From: Cytophaga hutchinsonii ATCC 33406
Lineage (GTDB): Bacteria; Bacteroidota; Bacteroidia; Cytophagales; Cytophagaceae
Direction of reading: 5' to 3'
Length of the DNA stretch: 64,000 nucleotides
NCBI RefSeq assembly: GCF_000014145.1
Contig: NC_008255.1
Coordinates: forward strand, 4,232,001-4,296,000
Of the stretch, positions 27,190 to 36,519 are shown in pieces (within the stretch, counting starts at the first letter, position 1; each line of letters starts with the position of its first letter). Below the pieces are notes generated by a model. That model was not told the DNA's origin and searched no databases. It saw nothing but the letters and a program-made list of their open reading frames with translations. The translations under genes were made by a program, and so were the position numbers.

Positions 27190-27522
27190 ATGACGAAGGC
27201 AGACGTAATTAACGAAATCGCAGAAAAAACAGGAATTGACAAAGCTGATGTAACAACAACAGTTGAAGCATTCTTTAAGGTAGTGAAGGACTCTATGTCT
27301 GAAGGCCACAACATTTATGTAAGAGGTTTTGGTAGTTTTATCAACAAGAAACGTGCACGTAAAGTGGCTCGTAACATTTCTAAAAACACAGCAATCATCA
27401 TTGATGAGCACTACATTCCAAGCTTTAAGCCTGCTAAGGTTTTCGTTGAGAAAATCAAATCAAGCAAAAAAGTAAAGGTAATGGCTGAGAAATACAGTAA
27501 TGTTGATGAAGAAGTTGACTAG
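27190..27522 (+). CDS. hup: HU/IHF family DNA-binding protein
   Basis: Nucleoid-bending protein, 110 residues. The N-terminal helices (MTKADVINEIAEKTGIDKADV), the signature GFGSFINKKRARKVARN and the DNA-minor-groove arm all match the HU/IHF family. The C-terminus is about 15 residues longer than in E. coli HU and ends in an acidic VDEEVD. It has its own promoter and terminator. Confidence 0.92.
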   Translation: MTKADVINEIAEKTGIDKADVTTTVEAFFKVVKDSMSEGHNIYVRGFGSFINKKRARKVARNISKNTAIIIDEHYIPSFKPAKVFVEKIKSSKKVKVMAEKYSNVDEEVD

Positions 27523-27556
27523 TATCAATATTCTTTAAAACGAAATAAAATAAATT

Positions 27557-27589
27557 GAGCCTGTATGTTCATGCAGGCTCTTTTCTTTT
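27557..27589 (+). terminator. Terminator after the HU gene
   Basis: GAGCCTG (27557-27563) and CAGGCTC (27574-27580) stem with a 10-nt loop, followed by TTTTCTTTT. Confidence 0.82.
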
Positions 27590-27599
27590 CTTCTGAATC

Positions 27600-28439
27600 A
27601 TGCAAAAAAAGCAAGTAATAGCCGTTTTAGTTGCCGTTGTTGGAATTGGAATTGTTTTTAGCCTACCTAAAGTATTGGTTGACAATGAAAAAGAATCTGT
27701 TGAGGGTGCAGAAGTTACTGTGGCGCATGAAGATTCTTTGTCAGAAGTGGGCAAGTTGATGGCAGAGAAACATACACACAAACCATCAGACAGCGAACAA
27801 AAAAAATTACAGGATTTCACAAAGAATTATTATTCCATTTCGGATAAAGAAAAAAAGCGTATCTTTGCAGACTCGATTTTGGGGTATTACAATAAATTTC
27901 ACAAATACGACAGCGTAGCCAAGTATTCAGGAGAAATTGCAATGCTTCAGCCAAACGAGAAAAACTTGTTATCAGCGGCAGATGCGTACATGCAGGCATC
28001 AGATTTAGTTTCAGTAAATGAAAAATCTGCTTACATGGACAAATCCAGACTTTACTATGAAAAGGCTCTGGATATTAACGCATCGAACTTAGATACAAAA
28101 TCAAAACTTGCGATGACGTATGTAACCACATCTAATCCGATGACCGGCATACGCATTCTGCAGGAGGTTGTTAAAGAGGATCCGAGAAATGAAACAGCAA
28201 TTTTCAATTTAGGATACTTATCCATGCAATCACGCCAATATAATAAAGCAGTAGATCGCTTTAAAAGCTTAATTGAAATTAACCCTGCGCACGCATCGGG
28301 AACATTTTATTTAGGGTTAAGTTATCTGGAGCTTGGGAATAAAGGCAAAGCGAATCAATATTTTATGAAAGCAAAAGGATTGGATAGCGATCCGGAATTT
28401 CAGGCAATTATTGACAGCTATTTAAAAGAGTCTAATTAA
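27600..28439 (+). CDS. Membrane-anchored TPR protein
   Basis: 279 residues. A single N-terminal membrane helix (VIAVLVAVVGIGIVFSLP, residues 6-23) is followed by a charged linker and three or more tetratricopeptide repeats (about residues 95-270; for example ETAIFNLGYLSMQSRQYNKA and SGTFYLGLSYLELGNKGKA). The protein probably faces the periplasm as a scaffold; its partner is unknown. It is encoded between hup and a ribosomal-type small protein with RNase G beyond. Confidence 0.75.
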   Translation: MQKKQVIAVLVAVVGIGIVFSLPKVLVDNEKESVEGAEVTVAHEDSLSEVGKLMAEKHTHKPSDSEQKKLQDFTKNYYSISDKEKKRIFADSILGYYNKFHKYDSVAKYSGEIAMLQPNEKNLLSAADAYMQASDLVSVNEKSAYMDKSRLYYEKALDINASNLDTKSKLAMTYVTTSNPMTGIRILQEVVKEDPRNETAIFNLGYLSMQSRQYNKAVDRFKSLIEINPAHASGTFYLGLSYLELGNKGKANQYFMKAKGLDSDPEFQAIIDSYLKESN

Positions 28440-28468
28440 TAATATTATACATTTAAACGATTACAATT

Positions 28469-28558
28469 ATGCCTTGCGGTAAAAAAAGAAAAAGACACAA
28501 GATTGCTACACACAAAAGAAAAAAACGTCTAAGAAAAAACAGACATAAGAAGAAGTAA
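28469..28558 (+). CDS. Tiny basic ribosomal-type protein, AURKAIP1/COX24 (mS38/bS22-like)
   Basis: A 29-residue protein, MPCGKKRKRHKIATHKRKKR followed by LRKNRHKKK; about 60 percent Lys/Arg plus His. This short basic helix corresponds to the AURKAIP1/COX24 domain, whose mitochondrial member is mS38 and whose mycobacterial counterpart bS22 lies near the decoding centre of the small ribosomal subunit. Assignment is by recall of the family and is not tested. It is followed by a terminator and by RNase G, which matures 16S rRNA in other bacteria. Confidence 0.75.
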   Translation: MPCGKKRKRHKIATHKRKKRLRKNRHKKK

Positions 28559-28582
28559 TAGCTTCTTATAGAATCTTTTATA

Positions 28583-28622
28583 AATAAGGCTGGTTTCTCT
28601 CAGATTCCAGCTTATTTCTATT
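28583..28622 (+). terminator. Terminator after the tiny ribosomal-type gene
   Basis: AATAAGGCTGG (28583-28593) and CCAGCTTATT (28607-28616) form a stem with one bulged G; TTCTATTTT follows. Confidence 0.65.
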
Positions 28623-28653
28623 TTAGTACCTTTTACATTTAACAAGTAGCGAG

Positions 28654-30261
28654 TTGAGCAACGAATTATTTATAAGTTCGTCTCAAAGTGGAGATCGCAT
28701 AGCCTTAATTCAAGAAAAAAGGCTTGTTGAATACCAGTTTGAGGATCATACCCGTAAATTTAATGTTGGTGATATCTATTTAGGAACGGTACGCAAAGTC
28801 GTACCCGGCCTGAATGCAGCTTTCATAGATGTTGGGTATGAGAAGGATGCTTTTTTGCATTATTTTGATCTTGGTCCGAAGATAAAATCATTGACTAAGT
28901 TTACAAAGAATGCAATTACCTCAGCGTCCACACCGGCTTTACTCAAAAAGTTTGAGTTAGAAGCGGAAATAAAAAAAGATGGTAAAGTAAGTCAGGTACT
29001 GGAAAAAGGGAATCCGATATTGGTTCAGGTTGTTAAAGAACCTATATCAACAAAGGGCCCGCGACTATCTTGCGAAATTTCGCTTGCTGGGCGTTATTTA
29101 GTTCTGGTACCTTTCTCAAATGTAGTTTCTGTTTCCAAGAAAATTACAGATAAAGAAGAACGCCAGCGTCTGGTGCGTTTAATCTCTTCTATTCGTCCGG
29201 AAAACTTTGGCGTTATTATACGTACTGTTGCCTCGAATAAAGAAGTTGCTGAACTGGACAAGGATCTTCGAAATCTTGTAAAAACCTGGGAAGATGGTAT
29301 TGCTATACTAAAAAAAGCAAGGCCAAGAGACTTGATTATAGGCGAACTGGACCGTACTTCTTCTATCTTAAGAGATATGTTGAACGAGAGTTTCGACAGC
29401 ATCAACGTAGATACAAAAGAGCTATACGACGATCTTCGTTCCTATATTAAAAATATTGCGCCTGATAAGGAGCGTCTGGTAAAACTGCACCAGGGCAAAA
29501 CCAAAATGTTTGAATCTACAGGGGTTGAAAAACAGCTGAAGACCTTATTTGGCAAGTCTGTTAGTTTATCGGGTGGCGGTTATTTGATTATTGAACACAC
29601 GGAAGCGTTGCATGTTATTGATGTAAACAGTGGAAACAAATCAAACAACGAAACCAGTCAGGAAGAAACCGCGTTGCATACAAACCTTGAAGCCTGCCGC
29701 GAAGTAGCTCGCCAGTTAAGGCTTAGAGATATGGGCGGAATTATTGTTGTGGATTTCATCGATATGAAAAATCTCGATAACCGCAAGGTAATATACGAAC
29801 GTATGAAATTGGAAATGAAAGACGATCGTTCTAAAAACGTTATTCTTCCATTATCTAAATTTGGTTTGATGCAGATAACCAGAGAACGTGTACGTCCGCA
29901 AACCAACCTGATCACCATGGAGGTTTGCCCGACGTGTAACGGCACCGGGAAGATCAGCGCAAGTATTGCGATCACCGATCAGATTGAGCATAAACTGGAT
30001 TACATCATTACCAAGCAGAATGAGAAAAACATTACCCTGGTATTGCATCCATACATTTATGCATACTTTACTACAGGTTATATTTCAAAAAGAACAAAGT
30101 GGTTCTTCAAATATTTCCGCTGGGTTAAATTGCGTACCGACTCATCACTTGGTTTGACCGAGTTCAAATTCCTGGATGAAGGTGCTCAGAACATTGACAT
30201 GGAAAGCGAAGCTACGACAGAAGATTACAGAAGCGAAGAATACATCACTTCAGAAAAATAA
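28654..30261 (+). CDS. rng: Ribonuclease G / E family endoribonuclease
   Basis: Cuts single-stranded AU-rich RNA, including the 5' end of 16S rRNA. The 535-residue protein has an N-terminal S1 domain (about residues 35-130; VGDIYLGTVRKVVPGLNAAFIDVG), the catalytic aspartates in ALHVIDVNSG and GGIIVVDFIDM, and the zinc-link cysteines in VCPTCNGTGK. The TTG start at 28654 gives SNELFISSSQSGDRIALI, the usual N-terminus in Bacteroidetes. It lacks the long C-terminal degradosome scaffold of E. coli RNase E. Confidence 0.92.
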   Translation: MSNELFISSSQSGDRIALIQEKRLVEYQFEDHTRKFNVGDIYLGTVRKVVPGLNAAFIDVGYEKDAFLHYFDLGPKIKSLTKFTKNAITSASTPALLKKFELEAEIKKDGKVSQVLEKGNPILVQVVKEPISTKGPRLSCEISLAGRYLVLVPFSNVVSVSKKITDKEERQRLVRLISSIRPENFGVIIRTVASNKEVAELDKDLRNLVKTWEDGIAILKKARPRDLIIGELDRTSSILRDMLNESFDSINVDTKELYDDLRSYIKNIAPDKERLVKLHQGKTKMFESTGVEKQLKTLFGKSVSLSGGGYLIIEHTEALHVIDVNSGNKSNNETSQEETALHTNLEACREVARQLRLRDMGGIIVVDFIDMKNLDNRKVIYERMKLEMKDDRSKNVILPLSKFGLMQITRERVRPQTNLITMEVCPTCNGTGKISASIAITDQIEHKLDYIITKQNEKNITLVLHPYIYAYFTTGYISKRTKWFFKYFRWVKLRTDSSLGLTEFKFLDEGAQNIDMESEATTEDYRSEEYITSEK

Positions 30262-30284
30262 GCTTAGTTACGTTTACAGATAAT

Positions 30285-30318
30285 AAAAAAGTCACGCTGT
30301 TATCAGCGTGACTTTTTT
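30285..30318 (+). terminator. Bidirectional terminator between rng and the outer-membrane protein gene
   Basis: A 15-bp perfect stem, AAAAAAGTCACGCTG (30285-30299) and its complement (30304-30318), with a 4-nt TTAT loop. It has A and T runs on both sides and serves the convergent genes on either side. Confidence 0.93.
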
Positions 30319-30343
30319 ATTTCCGGATTTTCGAAGTATAAAC

Positions 30344-31006
30344 TTAGAATGTAATACCAACTTCAAGACCAACAAGGTCGTTGTTGTATTTAGCAGCTTT
30401 CTTATATCTGTCTGATGTACCTGGAATGGTAGATCCGTCAAGCATGTTCATTAAACCGCGGCTATAATAAAAGCCGCCAAACAATGCATTCGACTCACCA
30501 ATTTTGTACGATACACCAGCACCCACATATAAAGACACATCAAACACATTGTATTTATCGTCGTAAGATGAATTTGAAGGAGTTGATTCCTTGAATTTTT
30601 CATAAAAATTAAATGTTGCCAAGCCGCCCAACTGGAAATACAATTTCATATTGGTTGCAATCTCATTTGTATACGCCTTGAATGTAACAGGAATCTGAAC
30701 GGATTGAAGGCTTACGATCTCTTTATAGGTTAAGCCCGGCACACTTTGTGATAAGCCTGCTCTGCTGCTTAAATACCATGCTCCTGTTGAAAAGGCATAA
30801 TTTTCGCCGAAATGAAAATCAACGGTTGGGCCAAAAGCAAAACGCACACCAGAACTATTGTTGGAAAACTCAACACCATCGGCACTGTTGAGATCTTTTA
30901 CACGATTAAGGCTTAATGCGGGCGAAAGACGTAGACCCAGCGTAACTTGAGAAAAGCCTGCTACCGCTAAAAAGCAGGATAAAAAAAGAAGCGATATTTT
31001 TTTCAT
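30344..31006 (-). CDS. Outer-membrane beta-barrel protein
   Basis: 220 residues. The signal peptide MKKISLLFLSCFLAVAGFSQ is followed by alternating aromatic/hydrophobic strands (VTLGLRLSPALSL, YAFSTGAWYLSSRAG, NALFGGFYYSRGLMNM) ending in VGLEVGITF, the terminal aromatic typical of outer-membrane barrels. It fits the small PorT-like/OMP_b-brl group of Bacteroidetes. Its start is 29 bp from gldB, divergently. Function unknown. Confidence 0.78.
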   Translation of the reverse strand: MKKISLLFLSCFLAVAGFSQVTLGLRLSPALSLNRVKDLNSADGVEFSNNSSGVRFAFGPTVDFHFGENYAFSTGAWYLSSRAGLSQSVPGLTYKEIVSLQSVQIPVTFKAYTNEIATNMKLYFQLGGLATFNFYEKFKESTPSNSSYDDKYNVFDVSLYVGAGVSYKIGESNALFGGFYYSRGLMNMLDGSTIPGTSDRYKKAAKYNNDLVGLEVGITF

Positions 31007-31035
31007 AGATTTGTCGTTATGTATTCAATTAAAAT

Positions 31036-32070
31036 ATGAATAAAATTATGAAATTTTGGGTAGCCATTCTATTTACAGCCATATTATTTTCGTGCGAACC
31101 GGACAAACCTGTTACAAACAGTATAGAAAAACAGGTTATTAAACCCGAAGCAGCAGAAGAGGTCTCCATCAATGCGTCTATTGTGCGTATTGATAAAGAC
31201 CTGTTTGCGATGACGAAAAAAGAAGATATGGAGAAAATTTTTCTAACCTATCCCGCTTTCTTCAAACAATATTTACGTGGTATTGCTAACAAACCCATGC
31301 CGGAAGATGTTGAACGCATGTATCAATATTACAACAACCCGGGCTTAAAGGGCTTCGCAACTGAAATTGAAGCGGCCTGGGGAGATATGTCTGCTGCGCA
31401 AAAAGAATTAACATCCATGTTTCGATACATGAAATTTTACATGAATGCATTTAAAGAACCGAAGGTATACACAATCTATTCGGGGCTTATGGAGCCGGAT
31501 ATGTCTTTCTCTGACTCAGCTATTGTTGTTTGCCTGGATTGGTATATGGGACCTAAGGCATCACACAAACCAAATCTATATGAATACATGTTGTCAAGAT
31601 ATGATAAGCCTTATCTGTTGCCAATGATGGCGCTTGGCATATCAACGAAGTTTAATAAGAACAACCCCGCTGATGAAACACTATTGGCAGAAATGATCTA
31701 TTACGGCAAAGCACATTATTTTGTAGAGCGTGTAATGCCAGATTTGCCTGACTCCTTAAACATTGGGTATACATCAAAAGAATTGAAAGGTGTAGATGAA
31801 AATTTACCGGTAATCTGGGGACATTTTATAGACAGAAAAATATTGTTTGAAACAAGCCGGAAGATTGTTGAACAATATACGGGTGAAGGTCCGTTTGTAA
31901 ACGAAATAAGCAACGATTGTCCGGGCAGAGTAGGGAGATGGCTTGGCTGGCAGATTGTTCGTAAATACATGAACGAACATCCGGATATTTCTTTACAGGA
32001 ATTAATGGATGAACAGGATGCGGCTAAAATATTTAAACTTTCAGGCTATAAACCACCGCTTAAAAAATAA
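31036..32070 (+). CDS. gldB: Gliding motility lipoprotein GldB
   Basis: Lipoprotein required for gliding and type IX secretion in Flavobacterium, 344 residues. The lipoprotein signal ends LFSC (C20), followed by a domain with family blocks SIVRIDKDLFAM, IFLTYPAFFKQYL, IVVCLDWYMG and RVGRWLGWQIV. The region LAEMIYYGKAHYF resembles the gluzincin-like fold of DUF2268 relatives. It lies away from gldD/gldE but in the same 8-kb stretch. Confidence 0.85.
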   Translation: MNKIMKFWVAILFTAILFSCEPDKPVTNSIEKQVIKPEAAEEVSINASIVRIDKDLFAMTKKEDMEKIFLTYPAFFKQYLRGIANKPMPEDVERMYQYYNNPGLKGFATEIEAAWGDMSAAQKELTSMFRYMKFYMNAFKEPKVYTIYSGLMEPDMSFSDSAIVVCLDWYMGPKASHKPNLYEYMLSRYDKPYLLPMMALGISTKFNKNNPADETLLAEMIYYGKAHYFVERVMPDLPDSLNIGYTSKELKGVDENLPVIWGHFIDRKILFETSRKIVEQYTGEGPFVNEISNDCPGRVGRWLGWQIVRKYMNEHPDISLQELMDEQDAAKIFKLSGYKPPLKK

Positions 32071-32074
32071 ACTA

Positions 32075-33247
32075 TTATAATTCTAGAAACGTTAGCAATT
32101 GATTTACTAACAATTCTTTAGAAAAATAATTTTCAGCAACCCGTCTAGCCTTGCTCTGTGCAGCAAGCAGGCGGGTTTTGTTATTTATAAACGGCAGTAT
32201 TTTTTCAACAAACTCCTGTGGCTGCAGCGGGTCTGCATAAAAGCCAATAGCTTTTTTTTCTATTAATTCTTTTATCCAGCCTTCTGTATTTACTATTGTG
32301 AGTTTGCCTGCCGCAAGTGCGTCAAAAAACTTATTCGGGCTTGTTGTTTGAAGTACAGGCTTGGAATCAAAGGAAACATATACGCCATCACTTACATATA
32401 AAAGTTGCCGAAGGCTTTCTTTATTACCATAGGAAATGAATAGTACATTACGATAGTTTTTAAGCTGCTCTTTTATTTTTTCTAATTCAGACCCCTTCGC
32501 CTGAATTAAAAAGAAGAGATTCGAGTGATTGGTATCGGTGCAATGTTTAATAACCGCGACCAGATATTCTAAGCGGTTTGCTTTTCCGGCTGCACCATAA
32601 TAACTCACTACGAACTTATCCTTCACACCAAAATGAACTTCGAGAGCAGGCGTTTTAGATTCAGGTTTGAAGTAATCGCAATCAGACATGTTAGGCACCA
32701 CCAGTATTTTTTTGTGCGGACTAACACGGGCTACGCCTTCTTTAATGCCGGGAGACAAGGCGATAATTTTTTCAGCGTGATCGTAAATAAGCTTTTCAAA
32801 CCTGAATAATAATTTCTTAATAATGCTATTTTTTATTACTCCCATTTCAATTGGTGCGGCCGGCCACAGATCACGCGCTTCAAATACATAGGGAACAGAG
32901 CGTTTGCGTTTTATCCAATAAGCAATAAACCCAACAGTTAACGGCGTTGATGTTGCATAACACAAATCAACATCCATTTCCTTGCGGCTTATTTTTAACG
33001 CACCTAGAATGAATGTTAAAAAAGAAAAGCTTCTCCGTAAAAAACCAAACGAATTGTCATAAACAACGGGCAAATAATGTATGGTGATACCATCAATGAT
33101 TTTAGTAACGGCAGCAGGATAATTGTGCGCTGTAATGAGCACTACGTTATGGCCGGCATCTGCCATTGCCTTTGCAATATGCCAGGAGCGGAGCGGGCCT
33201 CCTTCCGCAGGCGTATTAAAGTACTGATGAAAATAGAGTATTTTCAT
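32075..33247 (-). CDS. Glycosyltransferase family 4 protein
   Basis: 390 residues, GT-B fold. It begins MKILYFHQYFNTPAEGGPLR and contains ARDLWPAAPIEMG, the nucleotide-sugar region VSYYGAAGKANRLEYLV and the C-terminal SPNKFFDALAAGK with its conserved Glu/Lys environment. It resembles WbuB-type glycosyltransferases that assemble O-antigen or exopolysaccharide. Start and stop overlap the asnB stop by one base (TGATG), so the two genes are translationally coupled. Confidence 0.87.
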   Translation of the reverse strand: MKILYFHQYFNTPAEGGPLRSWHIAKAMADAGHNVVLITAHNYPAAVTKIIDGITIHYLPVVYDNSFGFLRRSFSFLTFILGALKISRKEMDVDLCYATSTPLTVGFIAYWIKRKRSVPYVFEARDLWPAAPIEMGVIKNSIIKKLLFRFEKLIYDHAEKIIALSPGIKEGVARVSPHKKILVVPNMSDCDYFKPESKTPALEVHFGVKDKFVVSYYGAAGKANRLEYLVAVIKHCTDTNHSNLFFLIQAKGSELEKIKEQLKNYRNVLFISYGNKESLRQLLYVSDGVYVSFDSKPVLQTTSPNKFFDALAAGKLTIVNTEGWIKELIEKKAIGFYADPLQPQEFVEKILPFINNKTRLLAAQSKARRVAENYFSKELLVNQLLTFLEL

Positions 33248-35094
33248 CAGAATTCTTTTTCATACCAATGCATCAATAAAAGTACTGACCACAATTCAGA
33301 AGAACAGTCGCGCTTACTGCCCAAATGCCAGTCAACAAGATTTTTGATGGTTTGATAAGGGACCCATTCATAGATCGGGTGATTTTTATTAGTCAGCTTT
33401 TCAACAAAATTTTTATTAACCGGCAGCTTTAGCCAATAACCAAATGGCATTCCAAAACCTTCTTTCGGACGGTTTAAAAAAGTTTCTCCTCCGTTACGCA
33501 ACAGCACTTCTTTAAGAATCCACTTCCGTCCGTTCTTTAATAAGACAGAAGGGTCTAAACTTTCTACAAACCTTCGTAGTTCCTGGTCCAGGTAAGGGAC
33601 ACGCGCTTCAATAGAAGAACGCATGGTCATCTTATCTGTTAATGCAAGGATGTCCGAGATCAGATATTTGGTCCGGTCGTTCCGCAAGCAGTAATACAAA
33701 TAGTAAGAAAGGTCTTCATACGACTTATCATCAACCTCTATAGAAGTATTTTTTTCAATGAAATATTCTGAAGACGAAAAATTGTGACACGTTTTGATTG
33801 GATCAACATCCATCATGCCCGTGAATTTATTCCAAAGCCTGAATACTTTTTTAAGCGAATGGTTGCCGCCATCCGGCAAAATGTTGTAGGTGCTTTTAAT
33901 AAGGGTTATCGCAAGATTTTTATGCAGCAGATTATTCAGGTAACTTTTATATGCACTGTGTCTGTTATACCCAGCAAAGAGCTCGTCTGCACCTGCACCA
34001 TTCAATGCAACACGCACATGCTGTCCGGCTTCTTTAGATAAGATGTGTGTTAAAAATAATGCTGAATCACCAATAGGCTGATCAATCATGGATACAAATG
34101 CAGGAAGATCCTGAAGCATTTCTGCATGAACAGAAACTTCGTGGTGGTCTGAATTATACAACTTAGAAGCTAAACGCGCAAATTCAAAATCACGTGTGCC
34201 AAATGCTTGTTCCCTTGAACTGTTAGCAATGGTGAATGTAGGAAAATTTAAATGCCCGAGTTTGCGGATTTTTGAAAGCAGAAGTGTTGAATCTATGCCG
34301 CCGCTTAGGTACAAACCAACAGGCACATCGGCCACAAGATGATGTTTAACAGCATTTTCAATAAGCTGATCACAGGTTTCTATCAGCTGCTGGTTGGTAA
34401 GTGTATTGGGTTTAATTACTGAAGGTGACTCAAAGCGTTTGATCTTAAAATCATATTCATCGATTTTAATGAATGTTGCTTCATTCAGTTCAAAAATATT
34501 TTTATAAAAGGTAAACGGCTTCGGTACATATTTAAACTGTAAATAATGGCTTACCTGATTCGAATTAAATTCTTTTTTTACTAAACCGCTGGCAAGAATC
34601 CCTTTGATCTCAGAAGATGCAATAAAATAATCATCATCGTTGTAATAGTACAAAGGTTTAATGCCGCTCGGATCACGGGCAATTATAAGTGCATGCTGCT
34701 GCCGGTCATAAAAGGCAAAGGCAAACATGCCATTTAATTCAGGCAGACCAGATAAACCATGAACAATCATCCAGTTTAACAGAACTTCTGTATCCGATTC
34801 TGTTTGCCATTCCATAGCAGGCAACTGCTGCTTTAATTCTTTGTAATTATATATCGCACCGTTAAAGGTTAACGAATAACGCTTATCAATTGAATTATAC
34901 GGTTGATTGGAAAGTGTATTCCGATCAATAATTTTCAATCGGTTATTGCCAATAAAGATTTGTTGTTGTTTAAATTGAAAGGATACAAAATCAGAGTGGT
35001 CAGGACCTCGATATAATATTGCCTGATTCATGGATTGAATCTCGCGGCTTGTTAAAACGCCTTTCTTGTCAATTATGATGTTAATTCCACACAA
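33247..35094 (-). CDS. asnB: Glutamine-hydrolysing asparagine synthase-like protein
   Basis: Transfers amide nitrogen from glutamine to an aspartyl-type acid. The 615-residue protein starts with the catalytic Cys2 (MCGINIIID), has an N-terminal glutaminase domain (residues 1-210) and a synthetase domain with the PP-loop YLSGGIDSTLLLSK near residue 265, then GAGADELFAGYNRH and SIEARVPYLDQELR. Because it is coupled to a glycosyltransferase gene it may amidate a sugar acid in a polysaccharide rather than make asparagine; that is inference. Confidence 0.88.
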   Translation of the reverse strand: MCGINIIIDKKGVLTSREIQSMNQAILYRGPDHSDFVSFQFKQQQIFIGNNRLKIIDRNTLSNQPYNSIDKRYSLTFNGAIYNYKELKQQLPAMEWQTESDTEVLLNWMIVHGLSGLPELNGMFAFAFYDRQQHALIIARDPSGIKPLYYYNDDDYFIASSEIKGILASGLVKKEFNSNQVSHYLQFKYVPKPFTFYKNIFELNEATFIKIDEYDFKIKRFESPSVIKPNTLTNQQLIETCDQLIENAVKHHLVADVPVGLYLSGGIDSTLLLSKIRKLGHLNFPTFTIANSSREQAFGTRDFEFARLASKLYNSDHHEVSVHAEMLQDLPAFVSMIDQPIGDSALFLTHILSKEAGQHVRVALNGAGADELFAGYNRHSAYKSYLNNLLHKNLAITLIKSTYNILPDGGNHSLKKVFRLWNKFTGMMDVDPIKTCHNFSSSEYFIEKNTSIEVDDKSYEDLSYYLYYCLRNDRTKYLISDILALTDKMTMRSSIEARVPYLDQELRRFVESLDPSVLLKNGRKWILKEVLLRNGGETFLNRPKEGFGMPFGYWLKLPVNKNFVEKLTNKNHPIYEWVPYQTIKNLVDWHLGSKRDCSSELWSVLLLMHWYEKEF

Positions 35095-35330
35095 AGCAGT
35101 AACAAATAGAATTTGAATTTAAGTTACAATTATTTATTTCATAATGGTAAGAATTTCAAAATCTTAATATGAAAAACGGATCTGCCGGAATCAGATATTT
35201 TGAGGGAACATTCATTAAAAACAATCTAAATTTCAAAAATTGAAGCAATAAATAGCTATTTTGGCATCAGAATTGAATATTGGATCATGTTTTTAAAAAT
35301 GATTAAAACGTTAAACGAACAAATACCCCC

Positions 35331-36458
35331 ATGTTAAAGAAAATTACAATTTTATCAGTAGCAATTTTATCTATATTTTCAGGATTTGCGCAAAAAGCGG
35401 ATTGGGAAAAAGTTGATGTTACCTACACACGACTACCGCTTAAGCCGGTATCTCCAATGGCAAAAAAATACAGCTTAGAGATCAATATGGATAGCGATGG
35501 TATTGCCAAAAACAGAATTGAAACACGTGATGCACTGGTAAAAAGTGTAACCAACACAAATGCATTATTGGTAAAACAAGGGAAAACTCCTCAGCCGTAC
35601 CCGGATGATTATGACTACTATCCGGCAGACAGAACGCCAACGTCTATAAAGACAGCTTTGAAAATTGATGGTTGCCAGGAAGTACAGTCAGCGGCGGAAT
35701 TCTCTATTAAGCTGAATGTTTCAGGCTTTGATTTTACAGGCAATAAAGTTGTTTCAAGCAACCAGTCCACCAGTACAGGAACAGTAAAAGTGTATGGATA
35801 TGAAGTTGGTTACGTTTATAAAGTAACGTATCAGGTATATGATGCCGCAGGAACGCTTGTAAGAGAAGAAGTATTAGGTGGCACAGACAAACCAAGAACT
35901 AAAAAAACAAAAACATTTCCAACAGAAGCAGAACTTGAAAGCTGGTGGACGTACACAGACGAAGCTAAAGCGTTTAAAGCAACCTGTGATAATGATGCGT
36001 ACAGCAATGCAATCTCTGTAAGCAAAAATCAATTAAACAGCGAGTTTGGATATTCAGTAAAAACAGTAAAATTTGATGTTGCTACAGCAAAAGATGCAGC
36101 CGTATACGGCGATATTATTTCTGCTTATACAGAGGCATCTATGGGTTACAATTATTTGTCTACAGACAAAGCAAAAGCAAAAGACTATCTATTGAAAGCT
36201 GTTGCGATCTGGGAGAAGGCATTAAAGGAATCTAACTTAACAGATAAAAAAGCCCGTATCAATGAAAATATAACCAATGCGTTACATGTAAATTTAGCAG
36301 CGGCGTATTGTTTCTTAGAAGACTGGCCTCAAAGCAATCACAATCTTGTTAAATTAAAATCTGCTGACCTGGGCGGCGGTTTAAAAAACAAACTGGAAGA
36401 TGCGGAAGCGTTTAAAAAGGACTATGAGGCACGCGTAAAAGCAAACATTGTTGAATAA
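35331..36458 (+). CDS. Secreted protein of unknown function with helical C-terminal half
   Basis: 375 residues. Signal peptide MLKKITILSVAILSIFSGFA precedes a first domain of about 130 residues rich in K, D and P (DVTYTRLPLKPVSPMAKKYS, then PYPDDYDYYPADR). A central beta-rich segment follows (YGYEVGYVYKVTYQVYD), and the C-terminal 150 residues are helical and resemble tetratricopeptide repeats (AYTEASMGYNYLSTDKAKAK, ALHVNLAAAYCFLEDWPQSN). I do not recognise the family. The 236-base upstream gap is AT-rich and shows only a weak TATTTTGG box. Confidence 0.65.
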   Translation: MLKKITILSVAILSIFSGFAQKADWEKVDVTYTRLPLKPVSPMAKKYSLEINMDSDGIAKNRIETRDALVKSVTNTNALLVKQGKTPQPYPDDYDYYPADRTPTSIKTALKIDGCQEVQSAAEFSIKLNVSGFDFTGNKVVSSNQSTSTGTVKVYGYEVGYVYKVTYQVYDAAGTLVREEVLGGTDKPRTKKTKTFPTEAELESWWTYTDEAKAFKATCDNDAYSNAISVSKNQLNSEFGYSVKTVKFDVATAKDAAVYGDIISAYTEASMGYNYLSTDKAKAKDYLLKAVAIWEKALKESNLTDKKARINENITNALHVNLAAAYCFLEDWPQSNHNLVKLKSADLGGGLKNKLEDAEAFKKDYEARVKANIVE

Positions 36459-36480
36459 CGTTCAACCCATAAAATTAAAT

Positions 36481-36519
36481 AACTAAAGAAGGCTGCTCCA
36501 TGAGCAGCCTTCTTTAGTT
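36481..36519 (+). terminator. Bidirectional terminator shared with nth
   Basis: An 18-bp perfect stem (36481-36498 and 36502-36519) with a 3-nt CAT loop and a GGCTGCTC core. The nth stop codon (36514-36516) lies inside the hairpin, so the same structure ends both convergent genes. Confidence 0.92.

Noticed and set aside
33247-35094. The asnB-like gene as an ordinary asparagine synthetase
   Set aside because: Not excluded, but the one-base overlap with a glycosyltransferase gene makes a role in polysaccharide amidation at least as likely; the entry is left with both options.
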